From: CAVSIS01 sp963814875
GTDB lineage: Bacteria; Acidobacteriota; Thermoanaerobaculia; Thermoanaerobaculales; Sulfomarinibacteraceae
Assembly (NCBI GenBank): GCA_963814875.1
Contig: CAWFFJ010000018.1
Coordinates: 186,001-250,000 of the forward strand
DNA length: 64,000 nucleotides
Reading direction: 5' to 3'
The position numbers and the translations under genes are program-made. This document shows, one piece after another, positions 1 through 9,208 of this stretch; the stretch's first letter is position 1; each line of letters starts with the position of its first letter. A model generated the notes under the pieces. The model did not search any database and was not told the DNA's origin. It worked only from the letters and a program-made list of their open reading frames with translations.

Positions 1-23
1 GCCGTCAATCGAGGAGGCCCAGG

Positions 24-1562
24 ATGGCCCGTAGGAATGTCGCTTGCAGCACAGAGATCCCGAACGGTGGGATGAAGCAGACAACGGTCGGCTCGACCGA
101 TGTCCTGCTGGTGAGGTTGGAGGGGCGGGTCGCGGCGTACAGCGCCCACTGCCCCCACTACGGGGCACCACTCGCTGAGGGCACCCTGGAGGGGTCACGA
201 CTTCTCTGCCCATGGCACCAGGCCGTGTTCGACCTCCGAGACGGCGAGGTCCTCGAACCTCCGGCGCTGGACTGCCTGGCGGCCTATGAGTGCGGCGAGG
301 CGGATGGCCAGATCTGGGTCGATCTGCCCGCCGACCCGTCCCCGTCGCGCCGACCCCGGATGGCGTCGAGGCAGCCGGGCGAGGACCGCACGATCGCCGT
401 CGTCGGCGCCGGCGCCGCCGGCCTCGCGGCCGCACAGGAGTTGCGACGGGTGGGATTTACCGGCGGGCTGGTCCTAATCGGTGCCGAAGCCGATGCGCCC
501 TACGACCGACCCAACCTCAGCAAGGCCTACCTTGCTGGGGAAGCCCCAGCCGAATGGCTGCCGCTGCGACCGCCGGAGTTCTACGACGAGGCCGACATCG
601 AACGACGCGTCGCGGTGGTCGAGTCGGTCGCGGTGACCGAACGGGCCCTGCGCTTCGGCGACGGGAGCTCGGAGACCTACGACGGGCTCATCCTCGCCAC
701 CGGAGCGGAGCCGCGCCGCCTCGACGTGCCCGGGGCGGATCTCGGTTCGGTGTTCACGCTGCGCTCGCTTCGCGACGCCGAGCGGATCGCCGCCGCGGCC
801 GACGCCGCGCAGCGCGTGGTGGTGGTCGGCGCGAGCTTCATCGGCATGGAGGTCGCTTCGAGCCTGCGCGAGCGCGGCATCGAGCACGTCACGGTCGTGG
901 CACCCGAGGAGGTCCCCTTCGCTCGCCTGCTCGGCGAGGTCGTCGGGCGCGCCGTGCTCGGGCTCCACGAACAACACGGCGTGTCCTTCTGTCTCGGCAC
1001 CACGGTCGAACGGTTCGACGGCGATGACCGCGTTCGCAGCGTGACCCTCGCAGACGGGAAGCGGCTCGAGGCCGATCTGGTCGTCGTCGGGGTAGGTGTG
1101 ACGCCGCGCACTCGCATGGTCGAGGGCGCCGACCTCGCGGAGGACGGGGGTATCAACGTCGATCCACGGCTCCGGGTGGCGGACGGTGTCTATGCCGCCG
1201 GCGACATCGCACGCTTCCCCGACCCCTGGACTGGGGCATCAGTGCGGATCGAGCACTGGCGGGTTGCGCTGCAGCAGGGCCAGACGGCCGCCCGCAACCT
1301 CCTCGGCGCGGAGCGCAACTACCGCCGGGTCCCCTTCTTCTGGACCCGTCAGCATGGCACCTCGATCGGCGTCGTCGGGCACGCGGCGAGATTCGACGCG
1401 ATCCGCGTTCACGGACGCCCGCAAGAGATGGACTTCGTTGCCTATCTGCTGTCGAATGGACGGGTCCATGCCGTGGCCGCGGCCGGCCGCGGTGATCGAC
1501 TCGCCGCCTTCCACGAGATGCTCCAACGGGGAGATCTGCCCTCGGCGTCCATCGCCGATTGA
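24..1562 (+). CDS. Rieske 2Fe-2S / FAD-dependent pyridine nucleotide-disulphide oxidoreductase
   Basis: A 512-residue fusion. The N-terminal 100 residues form a Rieske domain with ligands Cys43-Pro-His45 and Cys62-Pro-Trp-His65. An FAD/NAD(P)H reductase follows, with a Rossmann FAD motif (VVGAGAAG, about residue 125) and a second NAD-binding motif (VVVVGASFIGME, about residue 270). An AIF/ferredoxin-reductase-type C-terminal domain completes it. Known relatives are cytosolic NAD(P)H-dependent electron-transfer flavoproteins of the apoptosis-inducing-factor-like and dioxygenase-reductase type. The physiological electron acceptor cannot be told from sequence. The ATG has a gaggagg ribosome site 8-10 bases upstream. 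The gene stands alone at the left edge, so an upstream partner may lie outside the window. Family assignment is sure; the substrate is unknown. Confidence 0.93.
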   Translation: MARRNVACSTEIPNGGMKQTTVGSTDVLLVRLEGRVAAYSAHCPHYGAPLAEGTLEGSRLLCPWHQAVFDLRDGEVLEPPALDCLAAYECGEADGQIWVDLPADPSPSRRPRMASRQPGEDRTIAVVGAGAAGLAAAQELRRVGFTGGLVLIGAEADAPYDRPNLSKAYLAGEAPAEWLPLRPPEFYDEADIERRVAVVESVAVTERALRFGDGSSETYDGLILATGAEPRRLDVPGADLGSVFTLRSLRDAERIAAAADAAQRVVVVGASFIGMEVASSLRERGIEHVTVVAPEEVPFARLLGEVVGRAVLGLHEQHGVSFCLGTTVERFDGDDRVRSVTLADGKRLEADLVVVGVGVTPRTRMVEGADLAEDGGINVDPRLRVADGVYAAGDIARFPDPWTGASVRIEHWRVALQQGQTAARNLLGAERNYRRVPFFWTRQHGTSIGVVGHAARFDAIRVHGRPQEMDFVAYLLSNGRVHAVAAAGRGDRLAAFHEMLQRGDLPSASIAD

Positions 1563-1654
1563 GGCGGGTCCTACTTCCCGCGCGAATCAAATCGAGCGAT
1601 CAGACGTTCTATCAGATGGGCGTAAATCCCGTCACCCCGGAATGGAGGCGAACC

Positions 1655-2044
1655 ATGAGCCACAACTCAACGCTCAAGACGGTCGGTGAATCGGCCGCAT
1701 ACGGTGCCGTGCGCGAAGTGGCGCACGACCAGATGGAGCATGTCAAAGAGCGGCTTGAAGCCGGTGCCGAGAACCTCACGGAACACGCCGCGGACCGTGT
1801 CGAGGCCCTCGCCGACCAGGTGCGCCAGTTGGGCAACCGTCACGACCGACGCGACGAGGCGCAGGCCATTGCGCGGCGTCTCGAGCGGAGTGCGGATTAC
1901 CTTCGCTTCCGTCCCCTCGGCAAGGTCCCGGGCGACGCCTGGGAGGCGGCGAAACAGAGCCGCCTCCTATGGGCGACGGTTGCCGTCACCGCCGGGTTGC
2001 TGACCTACTCGGCCGTTCGCCGACACCGCCGGGGGACCTCGTGA
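1655..2044 (+). CDS. Small amphipathic protein with C-terminal membrane anchor
   Basis: 129 residues, not recognised as a named family. The first 75 residues are highly charged and predicted helical (many E, R and A, with heptad-like spacing). A single hydrophobic segment near residues 104-120 (WATVAVTAGLLTYSAV) is followed by a basic tail. The layout resembles ElaB/YqjD-type tail-anchored proteins, but no motif proves this. An in-frame start lies 96 bases upstream. The chosen ATG is better because it has GGAGG seven bases ahead. Its stop overlaps the next ORF as TGATG, suggesting translational coupling. Confidence 0.6.
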   Translation: MSHNSTLKTVGESAAYGAVREVAHDQMEHVKERLEAGAENLTEHAADRVEALADQVRQLGNRHDRRDEAQAIARRLERSADYLRFRPLGKVPGDAWEAAKQSRLLWATVAVTAGLLTYSAVRRHRRGTS

Positions 2045-2274
2045 TGGGCCCTGCAGATTTGCAACTGCCGCGACGTCAGGAGGGCGCCGCGTGCGGCGAG
2101 CACCGTTCGACGTCCGATCGCCGCCAGCGTTGCGACCGGCGAAAGACCACCGAGTTCGCTCGGCGGACGGCAGGGGTCGAGAACCGTCGCACCGTAGCGG
2201 ATCGCCGTACAGGTCAGCGCCGCGGTACGGGGCTGGGAGGGACCGCCCGAATGCTGCGCGACCTCGGCTACTGA
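2044..2274 (+). CDS. Possible small Arg-rich protein with DRR repeats
   Basis: 76 residues with recurring D/N-R-R motifs (SDRRQRCDRRK, ENRRTVADRRTGQRR) and no recognised family. Its ATG shares a base with the upstream stop (TGATG), a typical coupling arrangement, and that is the main support. No separate ribosome site is clear. The Arg-rich composition could also arise from chance open frame in GC-rich DNA, so this call is tentative. Confidence 0.4.
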   Translation: MGPADLQLPRRQEGAACGEHRSTSDRRQRCDRRKTTEFARRTAGVENRRTVADRRTGQRRGTGLGGTARMLRDLGY

Positions 2275-2457
2275 GAGCTCGGTCAACCGCCGAGATCCGC
2301 AGGAACGGCCCGAAGCGGCACGTTGAGACTGTCTCTTTGCACGGTGACCGCCGCGTCAGGGATCCAACGACGCCTGACACCGCCAGGTGACCCCCCACCC
2401 TCCCCCCGTCCTGGTCCAGTGGTAGCATCCCCCCTGAAGCACGTGGAGGAGGGCGCC

Positions 2458-4104
2458 ATGAAACTTCATCTCAGAATATTGGTGGGTGTTGGTGTCGTCG
2501 GCGCCGGACTGGTCTGGCTCGGGTCGGACGCAGCGGCGTGCACGAACGTCCTGGTCACCAAGGGTGCCTCGAAGGACGGCTCGACGATGATCACCTATGC
2601 CTGCGACGGTCATTTCCATCCCCGCCTCGAGCGCAAGGCCGCCGCCGACCACGCCGTGGGGGAGACGCTGCAGTTGAAATCATGGAGCGGCACCGTGCGC
2701 GGTGAGATCCCACAGGTGCCGCACACTTATGCCGTGGTCGGCCTGATGAACGAGCATCAGCTTGCGATCTCGGAGACCACCACGACCGGGCGCGAGGAGC
2801 TCCGCAACCCGGACGGACTGCTCCACTACTGGGACCTGATGCAGCTCGCGCTCGAGCGCGCCCGAACCGCGCGGGATGCAATTGCGGTCATGACCACGCT
2901 GGTCGCCAAGCACGGCTACAGTTCGACCGCCGAGAGCTTCTCGATCGCCGACCCGGAGGAGGTCTGGCTGATGGAGATGACCGGCAAGGGGCCGGGCCGG
3001 ACCGGCGCCGTCTGGGTCGCGATGCGGGTGCCGGACGGCTCGATCGCGGCCTACGCGAACGGCATGAGGATCCGGAGCTTTCCGACCCACGACCGGGCCA
3101 ACTGCCTCTACTCTCCCGACGTCGTCGACTTCGCCGTCGAGCGCGGCTACTGGGACCCGGCCTCGGGCGAACCGTTCGACTTTGCTGCCGCCTATGACAC
3201 GCCGACCGTGCAGTCGCGGCGGTACACCGCGACCAGAGTCTGGTCGATCTTCCGCCGCGCCGCGCCGTCCCGAGCCGCTGAGTTCGATCCAGGCTTCCAC
3301 CGGGGTGAGCCGGAAGCGAGGCCCTACCCGCTGTGGATCGAACCCGACCACAAGCTCTCTGTCGCGGACGTCATGGCCCTCATGCGCGACCACTACGAGA
3401 ACACCCCCTACGACATGACCTCCGGGCTCGACGCGGGTCCGTTCGGCAGCCCGATGCGCTCGCGCCCGGTCGCCTGGGAGGTCGATGGCGTCAGCTACTC
3501 GTGGGAGCGACCGATCTCGACCCAACAGACCGGCTTCTCGTTCGTCTCACAGTCGCGTTCGTGGCTACCCGATGCCGTCGGCGGCGTGTTCTGGTACGGC
3601 GTCGACGATACCTACACGACGTGCTACCTGCCGCTCTATGCAGGGATCGACCGTCTTCCGGAGTCTTTCACCGGGGGCGCGCTGGACCGATTCAGCTGGG
3701 ACGACGCCTGGTGGGTGTTCAACCTCGTCGCTAACTACGCCACGGTCCGCTTCGACGCCATGGCACCCGAGATCCTCGCCGTTCAGCGCGACATCGAGGG
3801 CAGCCTGCTCGCCCTCCAACCGGCGGTGGAGAAGGTCGCGGTGGAACTCGTGCAGAGCGACCCTGGCCTCGCGCGCCGGTTCCTGACCGACTACTCAGTG
3901 AGCCACGCGGAGGATGCCGTGAGACGCTGGCGCGAGCTCGCCGAGCGCCTCATCACGCGGTTCAACGACGGCTACGATACCGAGGCCGGCCCCGAGGCGG
4001 AGCGCGGTTATCCGGAAGGCTGGCTGCGCGAGGTGATTCGCGCGGACCCCGAACGCCATCGGCTCGCACAACCCGGCAAGGCCGAGACTCGTTTGCCCTA
4101 CTGA
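2458..4104 (+). CDS. Secreted C69-family dipeptidase (PepD-like)
   Basis: 548 residues. An N-terminal signal sequence of about 25 residues ends in SDAAA, directly followed by CTNVLVTKGASKDGS. In peptidase family C69 (Ntn-hydrolases) the Cys after the propeptide becomes the N-terminal nucleophile, so signal or propeptide cleavage would expose the active residue here. Family members cleave dipeptides. The central LLHYWDLMQLALERA and the EVWLMEMTGKGPGRTGAVWVA stretch match the C69 fold. The start was placed at an ATG preceded by gtggaggag; an in-frame extension of 45 residues upstream lacks a signal sequence. Probably periplasmic or exported and part of peptide breakdown. Confidence 0.9.
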   Translation: MKLHLRILVGVGVVGAGLVWLGSDAAACTNVLVTKGASKDGSTMITYACDGHFHPRLERKAAADHAVGETLQLKSWSGTVRGEIPQVPHTYAVVGLMNEHQLAISETTTTGREELRNPDGLLHYWDLMQLALERARTARDAIAVMTTLVAKHGYSSTAESFSIADPEEVWLMEMTGKGPGRTGAVWVAMRVPDGSIAAYANGMRIRSFPTHDRANCLYSPDVVDFAVERGYWDPASGEPFDFAAAYDTPTVQSRRYTATRVWSIFRRAAPSRAAEFDPGFHRGEPEARPYPLWIEPDHKLSVADVMALMRDHYENTPYDMTSGLDAGPFGSPMRSRPVAWEVDGVSYSWERPISTQQTGFSFVSQSRSWLPDAVGGVFWYGVDDTYTTCYLPLYAGIDRLPESFTGGALDRFSWDDAWWVFNLVANYATVRFDAMAPEILAVQRDIEGSLLALQPAVEKVAVELVQSDPGLARRFLTDYSVSHAEDAVRRWRELAERLITRFNDGYDTEAGPEAERGYPEGWLREVIRADPERHRLAQPGKAETRLPY

Positions 4105-4190
4105 GCGTCTCCGATCAGCAGGGACGAGCTGCCTCTTCTCATGGCTCCCACCGTACCACTGACGCGCCGCGTCGTGCGACATCTGCACGT

Positions 4191-4218
4191 TTGAACGAGT
4201 TTACACCAGTGCTATGCT
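4191..4218 (+). promoter_or_regulatory. Candidate sigma-70-type promoter
   Basis: TTGAAC and TATGCT are separated by 16 bases, 58 bases before the ATG of the DUF2339-like membrane protein. Both hexamers are close to consensus, which is notable in such GC-rich DNA. The call rests on sequence match only. Confidence 0.5.
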
Positions 4219-4275
4219 GAAGTCGGACTCTCAATCATCTCGACTCCCCAGGAGACGTGGTCGCAGGAAGCCACC

Positions 4276-6045
4276 ATGGACGAACGCATAGCAGCCCTGG
4301 AAGTAGCCGTGACTTCACTCCAGGACGAGGTCGAGCAGCTCCGTGCCCGGGTCAGCGGGCTCGAGGGCGCACCGCGGCCCGTCGAGTCCGAGGTCGCGGC
4401 TGCGGCACCGCCACCGGTCGCCCTCGAGCCGATGATCCCCTTCGACCGCGCAGCACTTCTCTCCCTTCCGGTTCTCGTGGGGCGGACCCTGATCATCCTG
4501 GCCGGTGCGTTTCTCCTCCGAGCCCTCACAGAGGCGGGCGGAGTGCCCATGCCCGTGGGGATCGGCGCCGGTCTGGCCTACGCGTGCTTCTGGATGCTTG
4601 CCGCATGGCGGGATGCGCGGGCGAGCCAGCGAACGAGTGCTGTGTTTCATGCAATCTGCGCTGCGACCATCGTCTTCCCGCTGGTGTGGGAGGCCACGGT
4701 CCGCCTCCAGGTCCTCCAACCGACCCCCGGCTCCCTGGTCACGGCGGCTTTCGCGGGCCTCGGCCTACTGTTGGGGGCACGCGCCCGGCTGCCGGTCGCC
4801 GCGTGGGTCTTCGGCCTCGGCGGGATTCTCACCGAGGCGGCCCTGCTCCCGGTCGAGAGCCCCGGGTTTTTCGCAACGGCCGCCGCCGTCGCCATTGCTG
4901 GCGCGGTCGCCTCGATGTCTGATGACGCATGCTGGTCACCTCTCGAGTGGCTGCTGGCCTTCGCAGTCGACGTCATGGTGCTCCGGATCGTCGCCCTCGC
5001 AGTCGCGGCGGGCGACCCCGGCCGCCACATCGGCCCCGTCGACCCCGGCGCCGCCGCGGCGGTAGCGCTCTCACTGCCCGCCATGTTCGTCTTTGCCGTT
5101 CTTTGGCGTACTACCCGCGACAAACATCCTGTTCGCGTCTTCGACCTGCTCCAAGTGGGCGCAGCCGCCGCGCTCGGATTCCTCGGTGCAGTCAGGGTCG
5201 TGACCTCCTCCGGACACTCGGCCTGGTGGCTCGGCGTGGTCATCCTGGTGACCGGCGCCCTGGCGCTCGCGTCGAGCTTCTCCTCGATCGAGCGCCTACC
5301 AGGGCGAGGACGCCGCTTCGTGCTGCTCTCCAGTCTTGGGCTCGCGTGTGCTCTGATCGGCGTCCCAGCCCTCCTCGGCCGTCCGGGCGCCGCCGCCGTC
5401 TGGGCCGTGTTCGCGGCCGTCACGGCCTTCCTCGGAGGGCACTTCGATCGCATTTCGCTGCGGGTGCACGCCGTCCTCTACGGGTTCTGCGCTGCAGTTG
5501 CCAGCGGCACGCTCGAGCGCGCGGTCCGCGCTCTCGTCCCCGGCCAGACATCGCCGCTCACGTCGTCTGCCGTCTCGCCTCGGCTGCTGGTCGAGCTCGT
5601 GCTGATTGCGACTGTCATCCTGATGGCGGTTGATCCCGGGCGGATGCGCCGCACTCCCCGCACCCGGTTGCCCTTCACGGCCTTGGTTGGATTCACGACC
5701 CTGGTGCTTGCCGGAGCTTCAGTGGCCGCGCTCGCCACCCTTCTCTCGGCCGCAGGCGCCCCTGAAGGCGGATCACTCGCCAGCGCACGTACGGTCATCC
5801 TGGCGGCGGCCGCAGTCCTTCTCGCTGTCCTCGGACGGCGACGCATCGTGCTCGAGGCGGCATGGCTCGTCTATCCCGTGCTGGCACTGGCGCTGCTCGA
5901 GCTCGTCGTCGGCGATCTCGCCCAGGGCTCCGCCCGAACGCTCTTTCTCTCTTTCCTGGTGTGCGGCGTGGCCCTTGTGGTCTGTCCGTGGCTGCTCCGG
6001 GGAGCCCGCGACGGCCGGACCGACTCCGCGAGTCCCGCGCGCTGA
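4276..6045 (+). CDS. DUF2339-like polytopic membrane protein
   Basis: 589 residues. Residues 1-35 form a short coiled coil (MDERIAALEVAVTSLQDEVE onward). A Pro/Ala-rich linker follows, then roughly 14-16 hydrophobic segments to the C-terminus. The coiled coil plus the motif VLVGRTLIILAGAFLLRAL before a long row of membrane helices resembles DUF2339 predicted membrane proteins. No catalytic motif is visible and the function of that family is not established. It follows a good promoter and ends 82 bases before the GGT start. The family match is by architecture and not certain. Confidence 0.8.
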   Translation: MDERIAALEVAVTSLQDEVEQLRARVSGLEGAPRPVESEVAAAAPPPVALEPMIPFDRAALLSLPVLVGRTLIILAGAFLLRALTEAGGVPMPVGIGAGLAYACFWMLAAWRDARASQRTSAVFHAICAATIVFPLVWEATVRLQVLQPTPGSLVTAAFAGLGLLLGARARLPVAAWVFGLGGILTEAALLPVESPGFFATAAAVAIAGAVASMSDDACWSPLEWLLAFAVDVMVLRIVALAVAAGDPGRHIGPVDPGAAAAVALSLPAMFVFAVLWRTTRDKHPVRVFDLLQVGAAAALGFLGAVRVVTSSGHSAWWLGVVILVTGALALASSFSSIERLPGRGRRFVLLSSLGLACALIGVPALLGRPGAAAVWAVFAAVTAFLGGHFDRISLRVHAVLYGFCAAVASGTLERAVRALVPGQTSPLTSSAVSPRLLVELVLIATVILMAVDPGRMRRTPRTRLPFTALVGFTTLVLAGASVAALATLLSAAGAPEGGSLASARTVILAAAAVLLAVLGRRRIVLEAAWLVYPVLALALLELVVGDLAQGSARTLFLSFLVCGVALVVCPWLLRGARDGRTDSASPAR

Positions 6046-6127
6046 GGTCTACCGCTCCATCCCGCCGTCAGGAGGTGGCTCGGAGCTCCGCTCCCGCTCT
6101 ATACTCTCCGCACTCGGAGGCCCTCCC

Positions 6128-7918
6128 ATGAGCCGTCCCCCATTCCGGGCGGTGTTCCGGAAAACGCGATTCAGACTGCTCGCGATGCTCGCCACGGCGG
6201 CTCTTTCTGGCGGCCTTGCCTGTACTCTTGCGCGGCACGCCACGACCGGACCCGAGCTCGTACAGGAACTCACCGCCAGGGTCGCGAGCTCGGAATTCGG
6301 AATGGTCGCGAGCAGCGCGCCCGAGGCCAATCGAATCGGTCTCGACGTCCTCGCGAACGGTGGCAACGCCGTGGATGCCGCCGTTGCTATCGCGATCGCC
6401 CTCGGCGCGGTCGATGCCGGGGACTCCGGCCTCGGAGGAGCCACTTTCATTCTCTACCGGAAGGCCAACGGCGAGTCCATCGCCATCGACGGCTCCGCTC
6501 CGGTTCCGATCCACGCCTCACGCCCCGTGCTCCAGAGGCTGGCCGCTGAGGATCGGAGGTACGGTCCCGAGCTGGCCTGCACACCCGGCTCCCTCGCGGC
6601 TCTCGAGTACGCTCGGGCACGCTACGGGACACGCCCACTGCGCGAGCTGGTCGAGCCCTCGATTCCCCTTGCCGAAGCGGGTCTCGTTGTGACCCCGTTT
6701 CAAACTGCAACAGTGGTCAAGTATCTCGATGACATCCGCCTGAGCGATCCCCTCTGCCGGGTTCTCCTGGGTCCAGACTCCGAAGCGATCCGACCGGGCA
6801 CCGTGCTCCGCTGGCCGGGCCTCGCGCACACCCTGCGGGCCATTGCGGACGGCGGCGCTGCCGAGTTCTACCGGGGGACCATTGCGGCGGAGATCGAGAC
6901 CGACATGATCCGGCACGGAGGTTTTGTTCGCCGCGACGACCTCGGTCTCATGCGGGCGCGGGTGCTCGAGCCGCTTCACGGCAGCTATCGCGGGTTAGAC
7001 GTACTCAGCTTCCCGCTTCCCAGCAGCGGTGGTGCGGTGATCGAGGGGCTGAACATCCTCGAGAACTTCCCAGCGGAGACGCTGCAACGCGACGACGCCG
7101 AACGTCTCCAGATCATGGCCGAGGCGCTCCACCTGGCGCTCGAGGACCACCGGCGTCTCAGCGGCGACCCCAACCTGCCGCAGCGATTCCAGGACGTTGC
7201 GTACCAGGGCAAGGCCTACGCGAGCACCCGGGCCGAGCTGATCGTTCCTGGTCGACCCGTGCCCGAGAGCGCGTACGCGAGCTCCCGTCCACAAGCCCCG
7301 GAGCTGGAGAGCCAGACGGTCCAGGTGTCGGTCATCGACCGCGACGGAAACGCGGTCGCACTGACCCAGAGCCTGGGGCGGTTCTACGGCAACAAGGTCC
7401 TTGCCGAGGGACTCGGCTTCCTTTACAACACCTTCCTCTCCGCGATCGACCCCAACCATCCACAGGCTCTGCGCCCCCGGGCGATCATCCCCTGCGATGC
7501 AGCGCCCACCATCGTCGTGAAGGACGGCGCCCCGATGTTGGTGCTCGGCAGCGCGGGTAGCTCGAGGATTCCGGGCGCCGTGGTCACAGTGATCAGCAAC
7601 GTCGTCGACCGTGGCATGTCGCTTGGAGCCGCGATCCAGGCGCCGCGCGTTCTCTGGAGCAAGGGCACGAAAGCCCGCGGCTTGATCATCGAGGTCTTGC
7701 CTCCGGTCACCGAGGACCAGGTTGCGCAGCTCGAGGCCATGGGTTATACGCCGGGCGCGGTGGCCCGCTTTCCCGCCGAGCAACTCGACCTGTTTCGCTT
7801 CGGAGGTGTCAACGCCGTCCTGCGCGATCCCGTGACGGGGAACATGACGGGCGCCGGCGACCCACGTCGCAACGCGGACGCCCAAGGGCTAACGGCTGAG
7901 GGGCCGCCCGCAGAATGA
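6128..7918 (+). CDS. ggt: Gamma-glutamyltransferase (GGT), exported
   Basis: 596 residues. GGT is an Ntn-hydrolase proenzyme that cuts itself before a Thr and then transfers or hydrolyses gamma-glutamyl groups of glutathione and related peptides in the periplasm. Visible features are an N-terminal export signal (a Cys in GGLACTLA makes a lipoprotein possible but the lipobox is poor), the family block NGGNAVDAAVAIAIALG, and the autocleavage region with Thr397 in ESQTVQVSVIDRDGNAVALT. The C-terminal GSAGSSRIPGAVV block matches the oxyanion/substrate region. The usual TTH at the cleavage site is TVQ here. The start was chosen at the ATG before the signal; the upstream open frame overlaps the preceding gene. 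A TATACT hexamer at 6100 could be its -10. The MFS gene follows after 6 bases. Confidence 0.92.
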   Translation: MSRPPFRAVFRKTRFRLLAMLATAALSGGLACTLARHATTGPELVQELTARVASSEFGMVASSAPEANRIGLDVLANGGNAVDAAVAIAIALGAVDAGDSGLGGATFILYRKANGESIAIDGSAPVPIHASRPVLQRLAAEDRRYGPELACTPGSLAALEYARARYGTRPLRELVEPSIPLAEAGLVVTPFQTATVVKYLDDIRLSDPLCRVLLGPDSEAIRPGTVLRWPGLAHTLRAIADGGAAEFYRGTIAAEIETDMIRHGGFVRRDDLGLMRARVLEPLHGSYRGLDVLSFPLPSSGGAVIEGLNILENFPAETLQRDDAERLQIMAEALHLALEDHRRLSGDPNLPQRFQDVAYQGKAYASTRAELIVPGRPVPESAYASSRPQAPELESQTVQVSVIDRDGNAVALTQSLGRFYGNKVLAEGLGFLYNTFLSAIDPNHPQALRPRAIIPCDAAPTIVVKDGAPMLVLGSAGSSRIPGAVVTVISNVVDRGMSLGAAIQAPRVLWSKGTKARGLIIEVLPPVTEDQVAQLEAMGYTPGAVARFPAEQLDLFRFGGVNAVLRDPVTGNMTGAGDPRRNADAQGLTAEGPPAE

Positions 7919-7924
7919 GGGCAC

Positions 7925-9115
7925 ATGCTCGGACCCGGCGGCCCAGCGGATGATGACCCGGTGACCTCGTCCGAGGTGCTCTTCGGCCGCCGTTGGCTGG
8001 TGCTGGCCTCTGCCGTGGTCAGCTTCTTCGCGGTCGGCGTCACCTTCTTCGCCATTCCGCCCCTGGTCCCCGGCTTGACCGAGCGTTTCGCCCTCAGCCA
8101 CCTCCAGATCGGCCTGCTGATGGGGGCGATTGCGGTCCCAGCGATCTTCCTCTCGATCCCGCTCGGCGCGGCAGTCGACCGCTGGCCGGCTCGGGCTGCC
8201 GGCAACACCGGCCTTGGGCTCATGGCCGTCGGTGCCGCACTGTTCGCGCTCGCCCCGAGCTACGCGCTCTTGCTGCTCGGCCGGCTCCTCTTCGGCGTCG
8301 GCGGATTGGTGATCAACCTTGTGCTCGCCCGGCTCATCTCGACCGCCTTCGAAGGCCGTCAGCTGGCCCTCGCCATGGGCATCTTCATGTCGGTCTACCC
8401 CGCCGCCATGATCGTCATGTACTCGCTCCACCCCCGCCTTGAGGGCGCTCTTGGCTGGCGCGGCGAGCTTGCGGTGCTCGCCCTCACGGCGGTGGTCGCA
8501 ATTCCGATCCACAACCTCGTCGTGCCTGCCGGCATGCGCGGGACCACGGGTTCGGACCGGGTCGTCGTCGGTGCGCGGGTACCGTCGTCACTGCTCGCCC
8601 TCGGCTGCTCCTGGCTGCTCTTCTTCGCCGTGTTCGCCTCGGTGCTGACCTTCGCACCGGAGTGGGCCGGAACCGGCGCGCGCGGCCTCCTGACGGTGAC
8701 GATCGTGATGTGGGTGTCACTGATCGCGAGCCCCGTTGCCGGAGCCGTCATCGACCGCACCGGCCGCCCGGAGCGCTGGGTCGCGGTCGCCATGACGGCA
8801 TTGTCAGGCGTGCTGCTCGCGATGGCGTTCGCGGATTTCCCCGCGATCGCCGCAATGCTCCTCGTCGGCTGCTGTGCCGCCGTCATCCCAACCGCCACCT
8901 ACGCACTGCCCGGGAGGCTGGTTCCGGCGGAACGAGTCGGGTTCTCGTTCGGCTTTATCACCGCCCTCTCCAACCTTGGCACCGTGGTCGGTCCGTCGCT
9001 CGCCGGTGGCCTGCGCGACGCCACGTCGTCGTGGTCTCTGCCCTGGGTGGTGCTCGCCGGGGCAGCACTTGCCGGCGCATTCGCGTCGCTGCCGATCCGA
9101 AGCAGATCCTCATGA
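7925..9115 (+). CDS. MFS transporter (CynX/NimT-like)
   Basis: 396 residues with 12 hydrophobic segments and the usual loop between helices 2 and 3 (GAAVDRWPARAAG), typical of major-facilitator permeases. General similarity to the CynX/NimT group is suggested by length and helix 1 (VSFFAVGVTFFAIPPLVPGL). The substrate cannot be told from sequence. It begins 6 bases after the GGT stop, so the two are probably co-transcribed, and uptake of a GGT product (glutamate or a freed amino acid or dipeptide) is a reasonable but unproven idea. GAGGG lies just upstream of the ATG. Confidence 0.88.
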   Translation: MLGPGGPADDDPVTSSEVLFGRRWLVLASAVVSFFAVGVTFFAIPPLVPGLTERFALSHLQIGLLMGAIAVPAIFLSIPLGAAVDRWPARAAGNTGLGLMAVGAALFALAPSYALLLLGRLLFGVGGLVINLVLARLISTAFEGRQLALAMGIFMSVYPAAMIVMYSLHPRLEGALGWRGELAVLALTAVVAIPIHNLVVPAGMRGTTGSDRVVVGARVPSSLLALGCSWLLFFAVFASVLTFAPEWAGTGARGLLTVTIVMWVSLIASPVAGAVIDRTGRPERWVAVAMTALSGVLLAMAFADFPAIAAMLLVGCCAAVIPTATYALPGRLVPAERVGFSFGFITALSNLGTVVGPSLAGGLRDATSSWSLPWVVLAGAALAGAFASLPIRSRSS

Positions 9116-9208
9116 AAGCATGCCGCGTTCGTCATATCTTGGCGGCGAGAAGAGTCTGGGCGACAATCGTTGCGGCGTGAACCTAGATCCGCGCCGAGGG
9201 AGGACGCA

